A stretch of 64,000 bases of DNA from Demequina lutea (GTDB lineage Bacteria; Actinomycetota; Actinomycetes; Actinomycetales; Demequinaceae): NCBI RefSeq assembly GCF_013409005.1, contig NZ_JACBZO010000001.1:992001-1056000 (forward strand), written 5' to 3'. Position numbers and translations under genes: made by a program. Position 1 is the stretch's first letter, and each line of letters starts with the position of its first letter. This document shows, piece by piece, positions 8,704-16,158 of the stretch. Below the pieces are notes generated by a model that saw only the letters and a list, made by a program, of their open reading frames with translations, had not been told where the DNA came from and made no database searches.

Positions 8704-9312
8704 TTACGGTGTTGGCCGACCGCTCGTCCTCATCACCGGCGAATAAACGATCGAAGTGATGCCGGCGCCAATGAGAGCGGCGAGGTCGCAGGCCCCGTTC
8801 CACGCGATTTGAGCGACGGGAGCGTTGCCGGGACGAGTAATGACTAGCAGAACGTCGTTTCCTGCGATTCGCTCGCGTGATGCCGCCTGGTACAGGTCGG
8901 AGAACTTGCTCTCGTCACCCCACATCACGGTTCGGCTGCGGGTTCCGTTGGTTGCAACGCAGCGCATTGGCTTGTCAACGACCGTGCCCTCTTTGAGCGC
9001 CCAGCCGTCTCCGCACGAAGCGGAGACTACCGCGTGCGGCCCGGGGAGTGTCCTGCTCGTGTATTTTGCGTAGGGCGACCTTCCTTCGAGGGCGCGGCTG
9101 TACTCCTTCGCGGGCCCGTCTTTGATCCAGACGCGCGCTTGCCAAAGCGTCATGTACGGCGTCAGGCGCTCACCAATGTCCGGGTCGTCGAGCAAGGCGG
9201 AGTACGCGGAGTTGCGGTCGATACCGGGCGACTCCCACTTCATCTCATCGAGGTGAGAGTAGATGGCGGCGATGACAGAGGCGCGGACAGTCTCGGGGAT
9301 TCTGCTCATCAC
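8704..9312 (-). CDS. unknown 202-aa protein, last gene of the MORC/helicase/methylase operon
   Basis: Not recognised. It starts with GTG ATG, four bases inside the helicase stop (GTGA overlap), so it is translationally coupled to the helicase. It is soluble and has no membrane segment or signal peptide. Visible features are an N-terminal helical part (SVIAAIYSHLDEMKW), a middle segment rich in Thr, Ser, Gly and Cys (SASCGDGW, MRCVATNGT), and a C-terminal alternating hydrophobic half (NDVLLVITRPGNAPVAQIAWNG, then ALIGAGITSIVYSP). No PD-(D/E)XK, HNH or GIY-YIG motif is evident. Because it is welded to the defence operon it is probably a structural, specificity or effector component, but that is inference from position only. 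Confidence 0.6.
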   Translation of the reverse strand: MMSRIPETVRASVIAAIYSHLDEMKWESPGIDRNSAYSALLDDPDIGERLTPYMTLWQARVWIKDGPAKEYSRALEGRSPYAKYTSRTLPGPHAVVSASCGDGWALKEGTVVDKPMRCVATNGTRSRTVMWGDESKFSDLYQAASRERIAGNDVLLVITRPGNAPVAQIAWNGACDLAALIGAGITSIVYSPVMRTSGRPTP

Positions 9313-10973
9313 AACATCAACTCACTGGGTGGAAACTCAAGCCGCACGCTGTCGTCTGCACCTTCGAGGTCTCCCACATCGGCGAGCCATTCGTCAAGAA
9401 GTGAGGTGATGCGTTGGTCTTCAAAAATGAACTCGGCGCATGTGTCCAGCGGCAGGACTTCAGTCTCTCCGATGGTTTGCCTCGCCAAATCGGTCACCGC
9501 CGCAACTCGACGTATGTCGGATACGAAGTCCAACACCTCAACATGTGACTTCCCACTTTGCAGGCGCAGTCCGCGTCCTAGTTGCTGGATGAAGATGCGC
9601 CGGGAGTGGGTGACACGCGCGAAGCACAGGACGTTCACATCCGGCACGTCGACACCTTCGTTCAGAAGGTCCACCGATGTGAGGACCTGGGTAGCGCCGG
9701 AGCGGAAGCGTAGGAGCCTCTGCTGACGCTCGCGCTTGGTGAGTTTGGCGTGGATCGCTTCGGCATTGCGCCAGTCGGGGAGAGCACGGAGCATCCGCGC
9801 CATCCGCTCGGCATGTTCGATCGTCTGGCAGAACACGATGCCGCGTGGCCGAGTTGTGCGTTCCCAAACTTCGTACAGGCGGTCGCGGATCTCCTCATCG
9901 CGCTGAGGCAGGAACAGTTGGCGGTTGAGGTCCTTGATGGCGTACCCGTGCTCAGACGACGCTTTGACGAAGTCCCAGTCGATGTTGTCAGAGAACAGTC
10001 GGTACTTCACCTTGGACAAGTAACCGTTGGAGATACCATCCGAGATGGATATGCGTACGCCTGGCGCGCGAAACTCGGATTCGATGTCGAACTTGTCGCC
10101 GCGCCATGGGGTAGCCGTGACACCTAGGCGGGGTATGTCGTGCAGGTGGTCGAAAATACGGGCGTAGTGGCCAGACTCGCCGACATGATGCGCCTCGTCG
10201 ACGATCAGAAGGTCGGGTCGGTACCCGTTCTCGACGTAGCGTGCGGCGGTGGGCAGAACGGCGAATGTAACGCCGTCGAGGCTGTCGGGTCTCTCGCCGC
10301 CGCCGAGCTTTCGGGTGCGGACGTGCTCGGGCAGATTGCGCCACATGGCGGTCTCGAGCTGGTCGACGAGATCGTCAGAGTGCGCGACGACGGCGATGCG
10401 AGCGTCAGGCTTAGCGTCGAGGAACCGTTCGATGATGCTCCCGGCGACCACGGTCTTGCCCAGTCCGGTCGCGAGATAGGCGAGGGCACGCTTGTGCTCA
10501 CTTAGGTCGTTCCAGAGGACATCGACGGCTTGGGCTTGGTAGGTGCGAAGCTCGAATTTGCGCGGAAGGCGCAGCCGGCCGGGAAGGGCTTGCAGAGTGT
10601 CGCGGTCCCAAAGGTGAATCGTCTGTCCGAGACTCGTGAGTGTCCTGGCCCGCCTCTTCGCACCAACGGACATGCGGGCGTTGGTCACGACGACCCCGAC
10701 GTTTCCGCCGTAGACCGACAGTGCGTGCTGAACCTCGTCGACTGCGTCCTCGCCTACAGTTGCCGTCGCGGGGTGCTTCTTCCACTTCGCCTGGAAGACC
10801 CACACGGCGCCGTTCAGGTTCGCGATGAGATCACCGCCCGCGTCGCCGGGGCCGTCGATGTTTGCGACCTCGGTGTAGCCCGCGAGTGGGAGCGCGCGCT
10901 GAATCTGGCGGCCGAAGCCGTAGGGGCCGACCTCGACGAGGAAGGCAGCATCCAGAAACCCTTGGTCAGTCAT
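9309..10973 (-). CDS. Mrr-like nuclease fused to superfamily 2 helicase
   Basis: A 554-residue two-part protein. The first 110 residues resemble an Mrr-type PD-(D/E)XK domain: the acidic turn DGPGDAGGDLIA (residues 40-51) then VWVFQAKWKK with QxK at 61-63. An SF2 helicase follows: LRTYQAQAV, Walker A ATGLGKT (168-174), DEAH (259-262), GVTATP (284-289), and motif VI QQLGRGLR (463-470). Such fusions serve as translocating nucleases in restriction systems. The ATG overlaps the end of the MORC gene by eight bases, and its stop overlaps the next start, so the set is one translational unit. It could cleave unmethylated or foreign DNA together with the MORC ATPase; substrate and cut site are unknown. 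Confidence 0.88.
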   Translation of the reverse strand: MTDQGFLDAAFLVEVGPYGFGRQIQRALPLAGYTEVANIDGPGDAGGDLIANLNGAVWVFQAKWKKHPATATVGEDAVDEVQHALSVYGGNVGVVVTNARMSVGAKRRARTLTSLGQTIHLWDRDTLQALPGRLRLPRKFELRTYQAQAVDVLWNDLSEHKRALAYLATGLGKTVVAGSIIERFLDAKPDARIAVVAHSDDLVDQLETAMWRNLPEHVRTRKLGGGERPDSLDGVTFAVLPTAARYVENGYRPDLLIVDEAHHVGESGHYARIFDHLHDIPRLGVTATPWRGDKFDIESEFRAPGVRISISDGISNGYLSKVKYRLFSDNIDWDFVKASSEHGYAIKDLNRQLFLPQRDEEIRDRLYEVWERTTRPRGIVFCQTIEHAERMARMLRALPDWRNAEAIHAKLTKRERQQRLLRFRSGATQVLTSVDLLNEGVDVPDVNVLCFARVTHSRRIFIQQLGRGLRLQSGKSHVEVLDFVSDIRRVAAVTDLARQTIGETEVLPLDTCAEFIFEDQRITSLLDEWLADVGDLEGADDSVRLEFPPSELML

Positions 10974-13359
10974 CCGCGATTACACGCTCGAGCATTTCCG
11001 CGCCAATATTGAGCCGAACGAGTTCCCGCGAGTCGGTGAAACGGTTCGCTTCGGTCATACGGTGCACGTCAGACAGGAGCCCGGTAAGTCGGTCGACTTG
11101 GTTGCGGCGCGCGTCCGCGTGCTCCCAAGAACTGTAGGTGGTGGTGAAGACGTGACCGTCGAGCATTTTCTCGGGCATCTCGTCGACGAGGTCAATTAGG
11201 CCGCGAACGTCAAGGTGGGCTGCGAACAGCCCGGCGTTGACTGTTTCGGGCCAGTTTATGTCGGGCTGCTTCATTGCGGCGGCTTCCGCCGCATTGACTT
11301 TGGCTGCAGGAGACAATGCCACCCATGCGTCCGTCGGCGAGGCTTTGGCGATCGGGATGACCTTCTCGAGAAGTGTTTCGATAATCGAGTCAGCGCGGCG
11401 TTGTGCTGCTTGGTAATCGACCTTGTGGTCGGGAGAGGATTCCAGCACGGTGATGAGAGCGTCGACGACAGGAGTGTCCACGTCGGCAAGACGGTGCAGA
11501 GTCTCGGCGGTGTGGATGGCAACCACGTCAATCATTGGCCACCCGAAATCGACGAGCAGCGGGTGGCGGTCGGAGATGTAGACCTCGCAATGGCCGGACC
11601 GGACGCGGACCGCGTGGTGGGCGGGCCTTCCCTCGCTCTGCAGCTCGACGTCACTTGTGAGGTAGGCCTCGATATTGAAGGCGCTCCGCCGGTCTAGCGC
11701 GACGGTATCTGGCACTCCGGGGATACCGCGTGAGTGGCGCTGATAGCGAGCAAAGCGCGCCTCCGCGCTCTCCTCTGCGGGAGGCTGAGAGTCGCTCGGG
11801 GAGTCAACGCCCGGGGCGGCATCGGCGCGCGTTCCAGGTAGGAGGTGGTCAAGTCCTGCGTTCCTGAGGGCGTCGTCGTTCTTTTCGTCTGGGTCAGACT
11901 TGGGGGCCACCGCGCCGGACTTGATTTCGTCGTGAGCGACAGCGGCCTCGTACCACTTCGAGTCGTCCAGGTAGCCGGGGGTTCCCTTCTCAAACTCCTT
12001 TGCCCAATCGCGCGCGAGGGAGAGCGTCGCTGTGCTGCCGTTGCCGGGCTGGAGGGACTTCACTCCGGGATCATTGCGTCGGAACGCGTTGATGAGCCGG
12101 CCCAGCGCTGATCGGTTCTCGGGGTAGCCGCGGGAGGAGGCAGACTTGGGCAGGATTGGTCCCTCGCCGCGTACGAAGTTGACCATCTGGCGGAAGCCCT
12201 TGCTCTCACGGTCGAAGTCGGACTTGCGGTAGTTCACGGGCACAAAGTCGAGGTGAATCTCGCCGACGACGCGACCAGTGTTGAGTTCGACCGGATACTC
12301 CTTGATGCGGCTTCCTTCGCCGTCATCCCATGTGAATAATCCCTGATCCTTGTGGCAGATCACGCGTCCCTGACGCAGCAGTGAGATGCCGAAGTCGGAT
12401 TCGTGGTTGTATCGTTGCAGCCCGACCCAGCCGTGGATGACGCGGGTTCGCTTCTCGACATCGGTGGAGTTGCACTCGGCGCAGCCATCGGTCTCCTCGT
12501 ACATCACCATCCAGTGCCCGCACCGCATGCAGGCGTACGCCTCGGACAATTCCTTGTGCACGCGCTGCACGGCCTCAACGGTGTCGCCCTGGTACTCCTT
12601 GGACCGCGAAGGGTCCCAAATGCAGTGGATGTACGGCTTCACTGGGCTGCCGTTGAGCGTTAGCGAGTGCCCCATGCCACCCATGAACTCTGCACCGGAA
12701 ATCGACGAGTGATCCATATTGCGCAGCAGGTAGGAGTAGGTGGTCGAAAGGAACTTGGTAACGCGTTTGACCTCTGACGGCGACGACAGGCGAGTCACCA
12801 TGTCTTCGCGAAGGTCAGATACCGTGATCACGGTCCCGTGCTCAGTGGGCGCCTTCGGCGTGTACTTCAGCGGCACGGAATACGAGCGGGCGCGCTTCAT
12901 GTCGCGGATGTCGATGGTGGCGACGCTCCAGTGAGTGTCCCCCGCGCGTCCACTGCGGACAACGGTGCGGTGACCCATGCGGGCAGTGGCGATGTTAAAG
13001 CCCATGCCGAACAAGCCCAGAGAGCCGAAGCGGGCGTTGTGGGATGAACCGGCACGCAGTGCGTCGCGGAGTTGATCGCGGGACATGCCGCGGCCGGTGT
13101 CGGCGACGACGATCGTGGCGGATTTCTGCAGTCGAGCGGCATCGCGATTGTTCGGCATGGTGATCTCGACGCGATGCTCGGCGTTGGCATCCTCCGCTCG
13201 AGCCTTCGAGAGCTCGTCGAACGCATTGTCGATGAGTTCCGCGAGGCACTGCCCCACTTGGAGGTCTACCTCAGCAATCACCTCAAGAATGCGCGGGTCG
13301 GGAGTTAGGTCAAGCGATTCCTCCGCCGCGAGGTTAGCGTTGTCGGGTACTTCGGTCAT
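10966..13359 (-). CDS. MORC-like GHKL ATPase with zinc ribbon
   Basis: A 797-residue protein. The Bergerat ATP fold is clear: N box LAELIDNAFDE (39-49), G1 box VVADTGRGM (84-92) and G2 box GSLGLFGMGFNIATA (112-126). A four-cysteine ribbon (Cys277, Cys280, Cys293, Cys296: CMRC and CAEC) interrupts the transducer-like region. The C-terminal 400 residues contain a low-complexity linker rich in Asp/Pro/Ser and then a helical part without known motifs. Prokaryotic MORC and paraMORC ATPases were linked to restriction-modification operons with SF2 helicases by Iyer, Abhiman and Aravind (2008), and this gene sits in such a context. The start is set by its ATGA overlap with the methyltransferase. It probably acts as an ATP-driven DNA clamp or remodeller in the defence complex. 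Confidence 0.87.
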   Translation of the reverse strand: MTEVPDNANLAAEESLDLTPDPRILEVIAEVDLQVGQCLAELIDNAFDELSKARAEDANAEHRVEITMPNNRDAARLQKSATIVVADTGRGMSRDQLRDALRAGSSHNARFGSLGLFGMGFNIATARMGHRTVVRSGRAGDTHWSVATIDIRDMKRARSYSVPLKYTPKAPTEHGTVITVSDLREDMVTRLSSPSEVKRVTKFLSTTYSYLLRNMDHSSISGAEFMGGMGHSLTLNGSPVKPYIHCIWDPSRSKEYQGDTVEAVQRVHKELSEAYACMRCGHWMVMYEETDGCAECNSTDVEKRTRVIHGWVGLQRYNHESDFGISLLRQGRVICHKDQGLFTWDDGEGSRIKEYPVELNTGRVVGEIHLDFVPVNYRKSDFDRESKGFRQMVNFVRGEGPILPKSASSRGYPENRSALGRLINAFRRNDPGVKSLQPGNGSTATLSLARDWAKEFEKGTPGYLDDSKWYEAAVAHDEIKSGAVAPKSDPDEKNDDALRNAGLDHLLPGTRADAAPGVDSPSDSQPPAEESAEARFARYQRHSRGIPGVPDTVALDRRSAFNIEAYLTSDVELQSEGRPAHHAVRVRSGHCEVYISDRHPLLVDFGWPMIDVVAIHTAETLHRLADVDTPVVDALITVLESSPDHKVDYQAAQRRADSIIETLLEKVIPIAKASPTDAWVALSPAAKVNAAEAAAMKQPDINWPETVNAGLFAAHLDVRGLIDLVDEMPEKMLDGHVFTTTYSSWEHADARRNQVDRLTGLLSDVHRMTEANRFTDSRELVRLNIGAEMLERVIADD

Positions 13360-14585
13360 GTGGTCCCCCAGATCGAGTGGTTCTGTTCGTTCAAGGCCTT
13401 GTGGACGGACCTGGCGACAACCCGCGCGAGATCGACTGGCACGGCGTTGCCGAGCTGCCTCATCGTCTCGCCCCATGCTCCGTGAAGTTCGTAGTCGTCG
13501 GGGAAGGTCTGGATGCGCGCGGACTCACGTACGCTGAAGTAGCGGATAGAGCCGTCCTGGCGGCGCAGCATGTTCTCGCCGCCAGGGACCCCATGGCCGC
13601 CTGCTTTAAGTGCCTTCGACGGCTGGTCGTAAGTGCTGCCGGTGTGGCCGGGATAAGAACGCGCGCCTGGCTTAAGGACATGATTGAGGACGTCGGTACT
13701 GCCCATAAGCCCTGGCTCGGGTAGGTCGTGAATTGCGTCCCGAACGGTACGCCATGGTAGGAGCGCTGCATCAGCAGATTCGCGAGCTTTGTGGAGGCCG
13801 CTCTCGGTTGGGCGCTGCGGCCTATGCACCGGCGCGACCTCGTGACGATCGAAGTAAGTGCCGTGCCACTGGTCAACCATGAGCGCGGCAGACGAGTGAG
13901 TCGCGGTCGGCAGCGACCAGTCGATATCGAGATCGTCCCTGAAGCCGACGAGTATGACGCGATGGCGACGCTGCGGCACGCCGTAGTTGGCCGCGTCGAC
14001 AAGGGCTGAGGTGACCCGGTAGCGAAGGCCGTTGTACGTACGTGACACCCGCTCGGCGCGCAGCCGGGTGAGGTGTTGCGTCCAGTCCTCGCCGTCGCGC
14101 GCAGAGTCTTCGGGGATCGCGAGGCGATGCTGAATGTATTCGAAGTACTCGGCAAATCGCGGTCGGGCCAGCCCGCGGACGTTCTCGATGATGAACGACC
14201 TGGGAGCAAGGCTCGCCAGCACCTCGGCCGTAGCTGGGAACATATCCCTTGGATCGTCTGCGGCGAGCGCCTTGCCGCCAGTGGAGAACGGCTGACACGG
14301 GGGGCCCCCGCTAACGACGTCGATCTTCCTCGATAGGTCCTCCCAGTTGTAGTCGCGAACGTCGCCTTCGAATACCTTCCAATTGCGCGCGAGAGGGTGG
14401 CCAGCATCTCGATTCTGGCGCATCGTGTCGCACGCCCATCGGTTCCACTCCAACGTGGCCGCAGCGTGAAATCCTTCTAGCTCGCAACCGAGAGCGAGCC
14501 CGCCTGCGCCGGCGAATAACTCGACGCTGGACAGCGATGTGGGTGGGCTCGAGGCAAGGAGCGGCGCGGTTCTCAAGATAGTCAC
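13356..14585 (-). CDS. DNA (cytosine-5-)-methyltransferase
   Basis: A 409-residue C5 methyltransferase with motifs in standard order: I LFAGAGGLALG, IV GGPPCQPFS with catalytic Cys97, VI IIENVRG, VIII QRRHRVILVG, a target-recognition region between about residues 215 and 330, IX RESARIQTFPDDY and X QLGNAVP. It uses S-adenosylmethionine and would protect host DNA at the site recognised by the neighbouring system; the sequence recognised cannot be read from the protein. GTG start with GGAGG seven bases upstream. First of four overlapping genes (methylase, MORC, helicase, unknown). No Vsr endonuclease gene is next to it, so it is not a simple dcm-vsr pair. Confidence 0.95.
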   Translation of the reverse strand: MTILRTAPLLASSPPTSLSSVELFAGAGGLALGCELEGFHAAATLEWNRWACDTMRQNRDAGHPLARNWKVFEGDVRDYNWEDLSRKIDVVSGGPPCQPFSTGGKALAADDPRDMFPATAEVLASLAPRSFIIENVRGLARPRFAEYFEYIQHRLAIPEDSARDGEDWTQHLTRLRAERVSRTYNGLRYRVTSALVDAANYGVPQRRHRVILVGFRDDLDIDWSLPTATHSSAALMVDQWHGTYFDRHEVAPVHRPQRPTESGLHKARESADAALLPWRTVRDAIHDLPEPGLMGSTDVLNHVLKPGARSYPGHTGSTYDQPSKALKAGGHGVPGGENMLRRQDGSIRYFSVRESARIQTFPDDYELHGAWGETMRQLGNAVPVDLARVVARSVHKALNEQNHSIWGTT

Positions 14586-14903
14586 GTTCCGCCTCCATGG
14601 AATGATTACAGACTGAGGAATGAGCGTCTACGGCCAGCCTTGAGTCGGCGCGGGTGTACCGGTGCTTTCGTGTTTGGCTGTCCCCATGAGCAACCCTAGC
14701 CAATGGTGCCTTGCGTCTAGTGGACCGCCGCCCGAGTGATTCCATTGTGCGACGCGGCGTCCGCACGATTCTCGCAGCCGCCACGGACGTTCTGCAGGCA
14801 GTGCGTACGTTAGTGAACCGCCTCCGGTTTTGTGAGAGCCGGGCGAGCCCTTGCCAGCTGCCTTCGGTGGTTCGTTACCGTCGCTTCCGGTGCGGGCGGG
14901 GGC
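14586..14903. other. non-coding gap inside the defence island
   Basis: 318 bases between the methyltransferase start and the end of the upstream nuclease gene, both on the minus strand. No open frame of note. On the minus strand a TAGGGT box about 100 bases before the methyltransferase GTG is the best promoter candidate, so the four-gene operon may be expressed independently of the nuclease. No convincing terminator hairpin was seen. Confidence 0.4.
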
Positions 14904-15440
14904 TCAATATCCGATCAGCAAGAGCCCCTCGAAGGGAAGGACGAGTCGACGCGACTGGTAAATCGCGTCGAGTTGTGCGCGCGAGTTCGCATACGCGTGC
15001 ATAGGTGTCGCGGAGGCATTCGATCTGTACGCGTATGGCTGCATCAGTATGAGGAACGTGGCGTCCAGGATGAGCGACGTCCGCAAGATGTCGCGGTAGT
15101 CCGCGTTGTTTGCTGCACCGCGGCCAGCCTCGACTTCGACAGCTACGCCTAGATAGTCGTTGAACGCGTCGATGTCGTAGTTGACCTCGGGGCGGCCGTT
15201 CTCGCCGAACAGCACCGTGCGTTGCACTTTCTGGCCCGCGCCTTTACCGCTTTCAACCTCGTACCCAAGGCTCTCAAGCCCAATTCGCAAGTGTTCAAGA
15301 ACGGCGTCGCTGCTGAGCCCTGTATGCGCATCGACTGTCGAAATAGCGAGTTCACACCGGTTGACCACGTTGACGACCTCGGTGACCCACTCGGGCGGCC
15401 GTGAGTTGAGCGGATAGTATTTCCAGGCGGGATAGTCCAC
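14904..15440 (-). CDS. putative restriction endonuclease-like protein (ExE variant of PD-(D/E)XK)
   Basis: About 178 residues from the GTG chosen here; another GTG eight codons upstream is equally possible. The core resembles type II nucleases with an E-x-E active site, as in BamHI. Acidic residues in NYDIDAFNDYLG (Asp89 and Asp91) precede VAVEVEAGRG with Glu102 and Glu104, followed by YRDILRTSLILDA and a strand-rich end. It precedes the methyltransferase on the same strand, separated by 318 bases, so it probably belongs to the same island. Upstream it faces the divergent toxin-antitoxin genes across about 80 bases. Nuclease activity is inferred from the motif pattern only. Confidence 0.6.
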   Translation of the reverse strand: MDYPAWKYYPLNSRPPEWVTEVVNVVNRCELAISTVDAHTGLSSDAVLEHLRIGLESLGYEVESGKGAGQKVQRTVLFGENGRPEVNYDIDAFNDYLGVAVEVEAGRGAANNADYRDILRTSLILDATFLILMQPYAYRSNASATPMHAYANSRAQLDAIYQSRRLVLPFEGLLLIGY

Positions 15441-15492
15441 ACGCCTAGCTTGTCGGAGTTGCACACGAGAAGCTAGTCGGCCTCGGCACGCG

Positions 15493-15512
15493 GTGATATC
15501 ATAGTGATACCA
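15493..15512 (+). promoter_or_regulatory. candidate operator of the toxin-antitoxin promoter
   Basis: Two direct nonamers GTGATATCA and GTGATACCA lie 11 bases apart, one helical turn. They also create the inverted pair TATCA-TAG-TGATA. Direct half-sites spaced by a turn are what ribbon-helix-helix antitoxins usually bind, and the site lies 9 to 28 bases before the antitoxin ATG. It may also cover the divergent promoter of the nuclease gene. Confidence 0.55.
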
Positions 15513-15520
15513 TCGACTAT

Positions 15521-15727
15521 ATGGCCATGACACTTCGTACCGACCCCGAGTTCGAGGCTGCCCTCGCGTTCCTCGCGCAGCACGACGGCGGCTCCAAGCA
15601 AGAAGTGGTGCGCCGTGCTGTTCTCGAGCGCGCAGCCAGGCTTGGCCACCACGATCGCGTGGCCGCGCTGTCAACCGAGGCGAAGAGCCGCTGGGCCGAG
15701 ACGCTCGATCGCCTCGGCACCGTCTAG
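15521..15727 (+). CDS. ribbon-helix-helix type antitoxin
   Basis: A 68-residue basic-acidic small protein. The N-terminal TLRTDPEFEAALAFLA gives the short strand and first helix, and SKQEVVRRAVLERAARL the second helix of an RHH DNA-binding dimer. The C-terminal tail (RWAETLDRLGTV) would be the toxin-binding segment. It is followed after three bases by a Doc-like toxin. Starts ATG 15521 and ATG 15527 are both possible; no ribosome-binding site is visible, so the message may be leaderless. Autoregulation through the direct repeats upstream is expected for this family. Confidence 0.8.
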   Translation: MAMTLRTDPEFEAALAFLAQHDGGSKQEVVRRAVLERAARLGHHDRVAALSTEAKSRWAETLDRLGTV

Positions 15728-15730
15728 CCC

Positions 15731-16099
15731 ATGACCGAGTGGCTCACCCTCGAGGACCTGCTCTACCTCGCGGACGACATTGGCGTAGGCCCCGTGCGCG
15801 ACATCGGACTACTTGAGTCCGCAGCGATGCGCCCCGCGACGACCCTCATGGGCGACGACGCCTACCCCAGCATCGAGTTCAAGGCTGCGGCGCTCTTTCA
15901 CTCGCTCGTGTGCAACCACGCGCTCATGGATGGCAACAAGAGGCTCGGATGGCATTCGACGGTCGTGTTCCTGGCGCTCAACGGGTGCGAGCTCGATCTC
16001 ACTCAGGACGAGGCCTTTGAACTCACCATGGCAGTCGCGTCGGGCGAATTGCGGGACGTCGATGCGATCGCACCTCGGTTCAAGGTGACTGCGCGCTGA
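15731..16099 (+). CDS. doc: Fic/Doc family toxin
   Basis: A 122-residue protein of the Doc length class. The catalytic loop reads HALMDGNKR (residues 63-71), fitting HxFx(D/N)GNxR with Leu in place of Phe. GLLESAAMRP near the N-terminus and FHSLVCNHAL before the loop are typical. Doc of phage P1 phosphorylates EF-Tu and stops translation; related Fic proteins transfer AMP. The antitoxin gene ends three bases upstream, so the pair forms one operon. Its position next to the restriction island suggests addiction or co-defence, which is inference. Confidence 0.9.
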   Translation: MTEWLTLEDLLYLADDIGVGPVRDIGLLESAAMRPATTLMGDDAYPSIEFKAAALFHSLVCNHALMDGNKRLGWHSTVVFLALNGCELDLTQDEAFELTMAVASGELRDVDAIAPRFKVTAR

Positions 16100-16158
16100 A
16101 GCTCGCAAAACTGGGGAGGCGTTGGACAGGCTCGCTCAAGATAGGCGAGCCCGAGTCC

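Noticed and set aside
8204-8803. 199-codon open frame on the minus strand overlapping the end of the unknown defence gene
   Set aside because: Low-complexity Arg/Ser/Cys composition, no ribosome-binding site, and overlap with a better supported coding frame.
12323-12523. Frames opposite or shifted within the MORC gene around the cysteine ribbon
   Set aside because: Shadow frames; the GHKL and CxxC motifs belong to the long minus-strand frame.
14642-14700. Short minus-strand frame (about 19 codons) before the methyltransferase, considered as a leader peptide or controller
   Set aside because: No ribosome-binding site, no regulatory codon run and no following terminator; too short to support.
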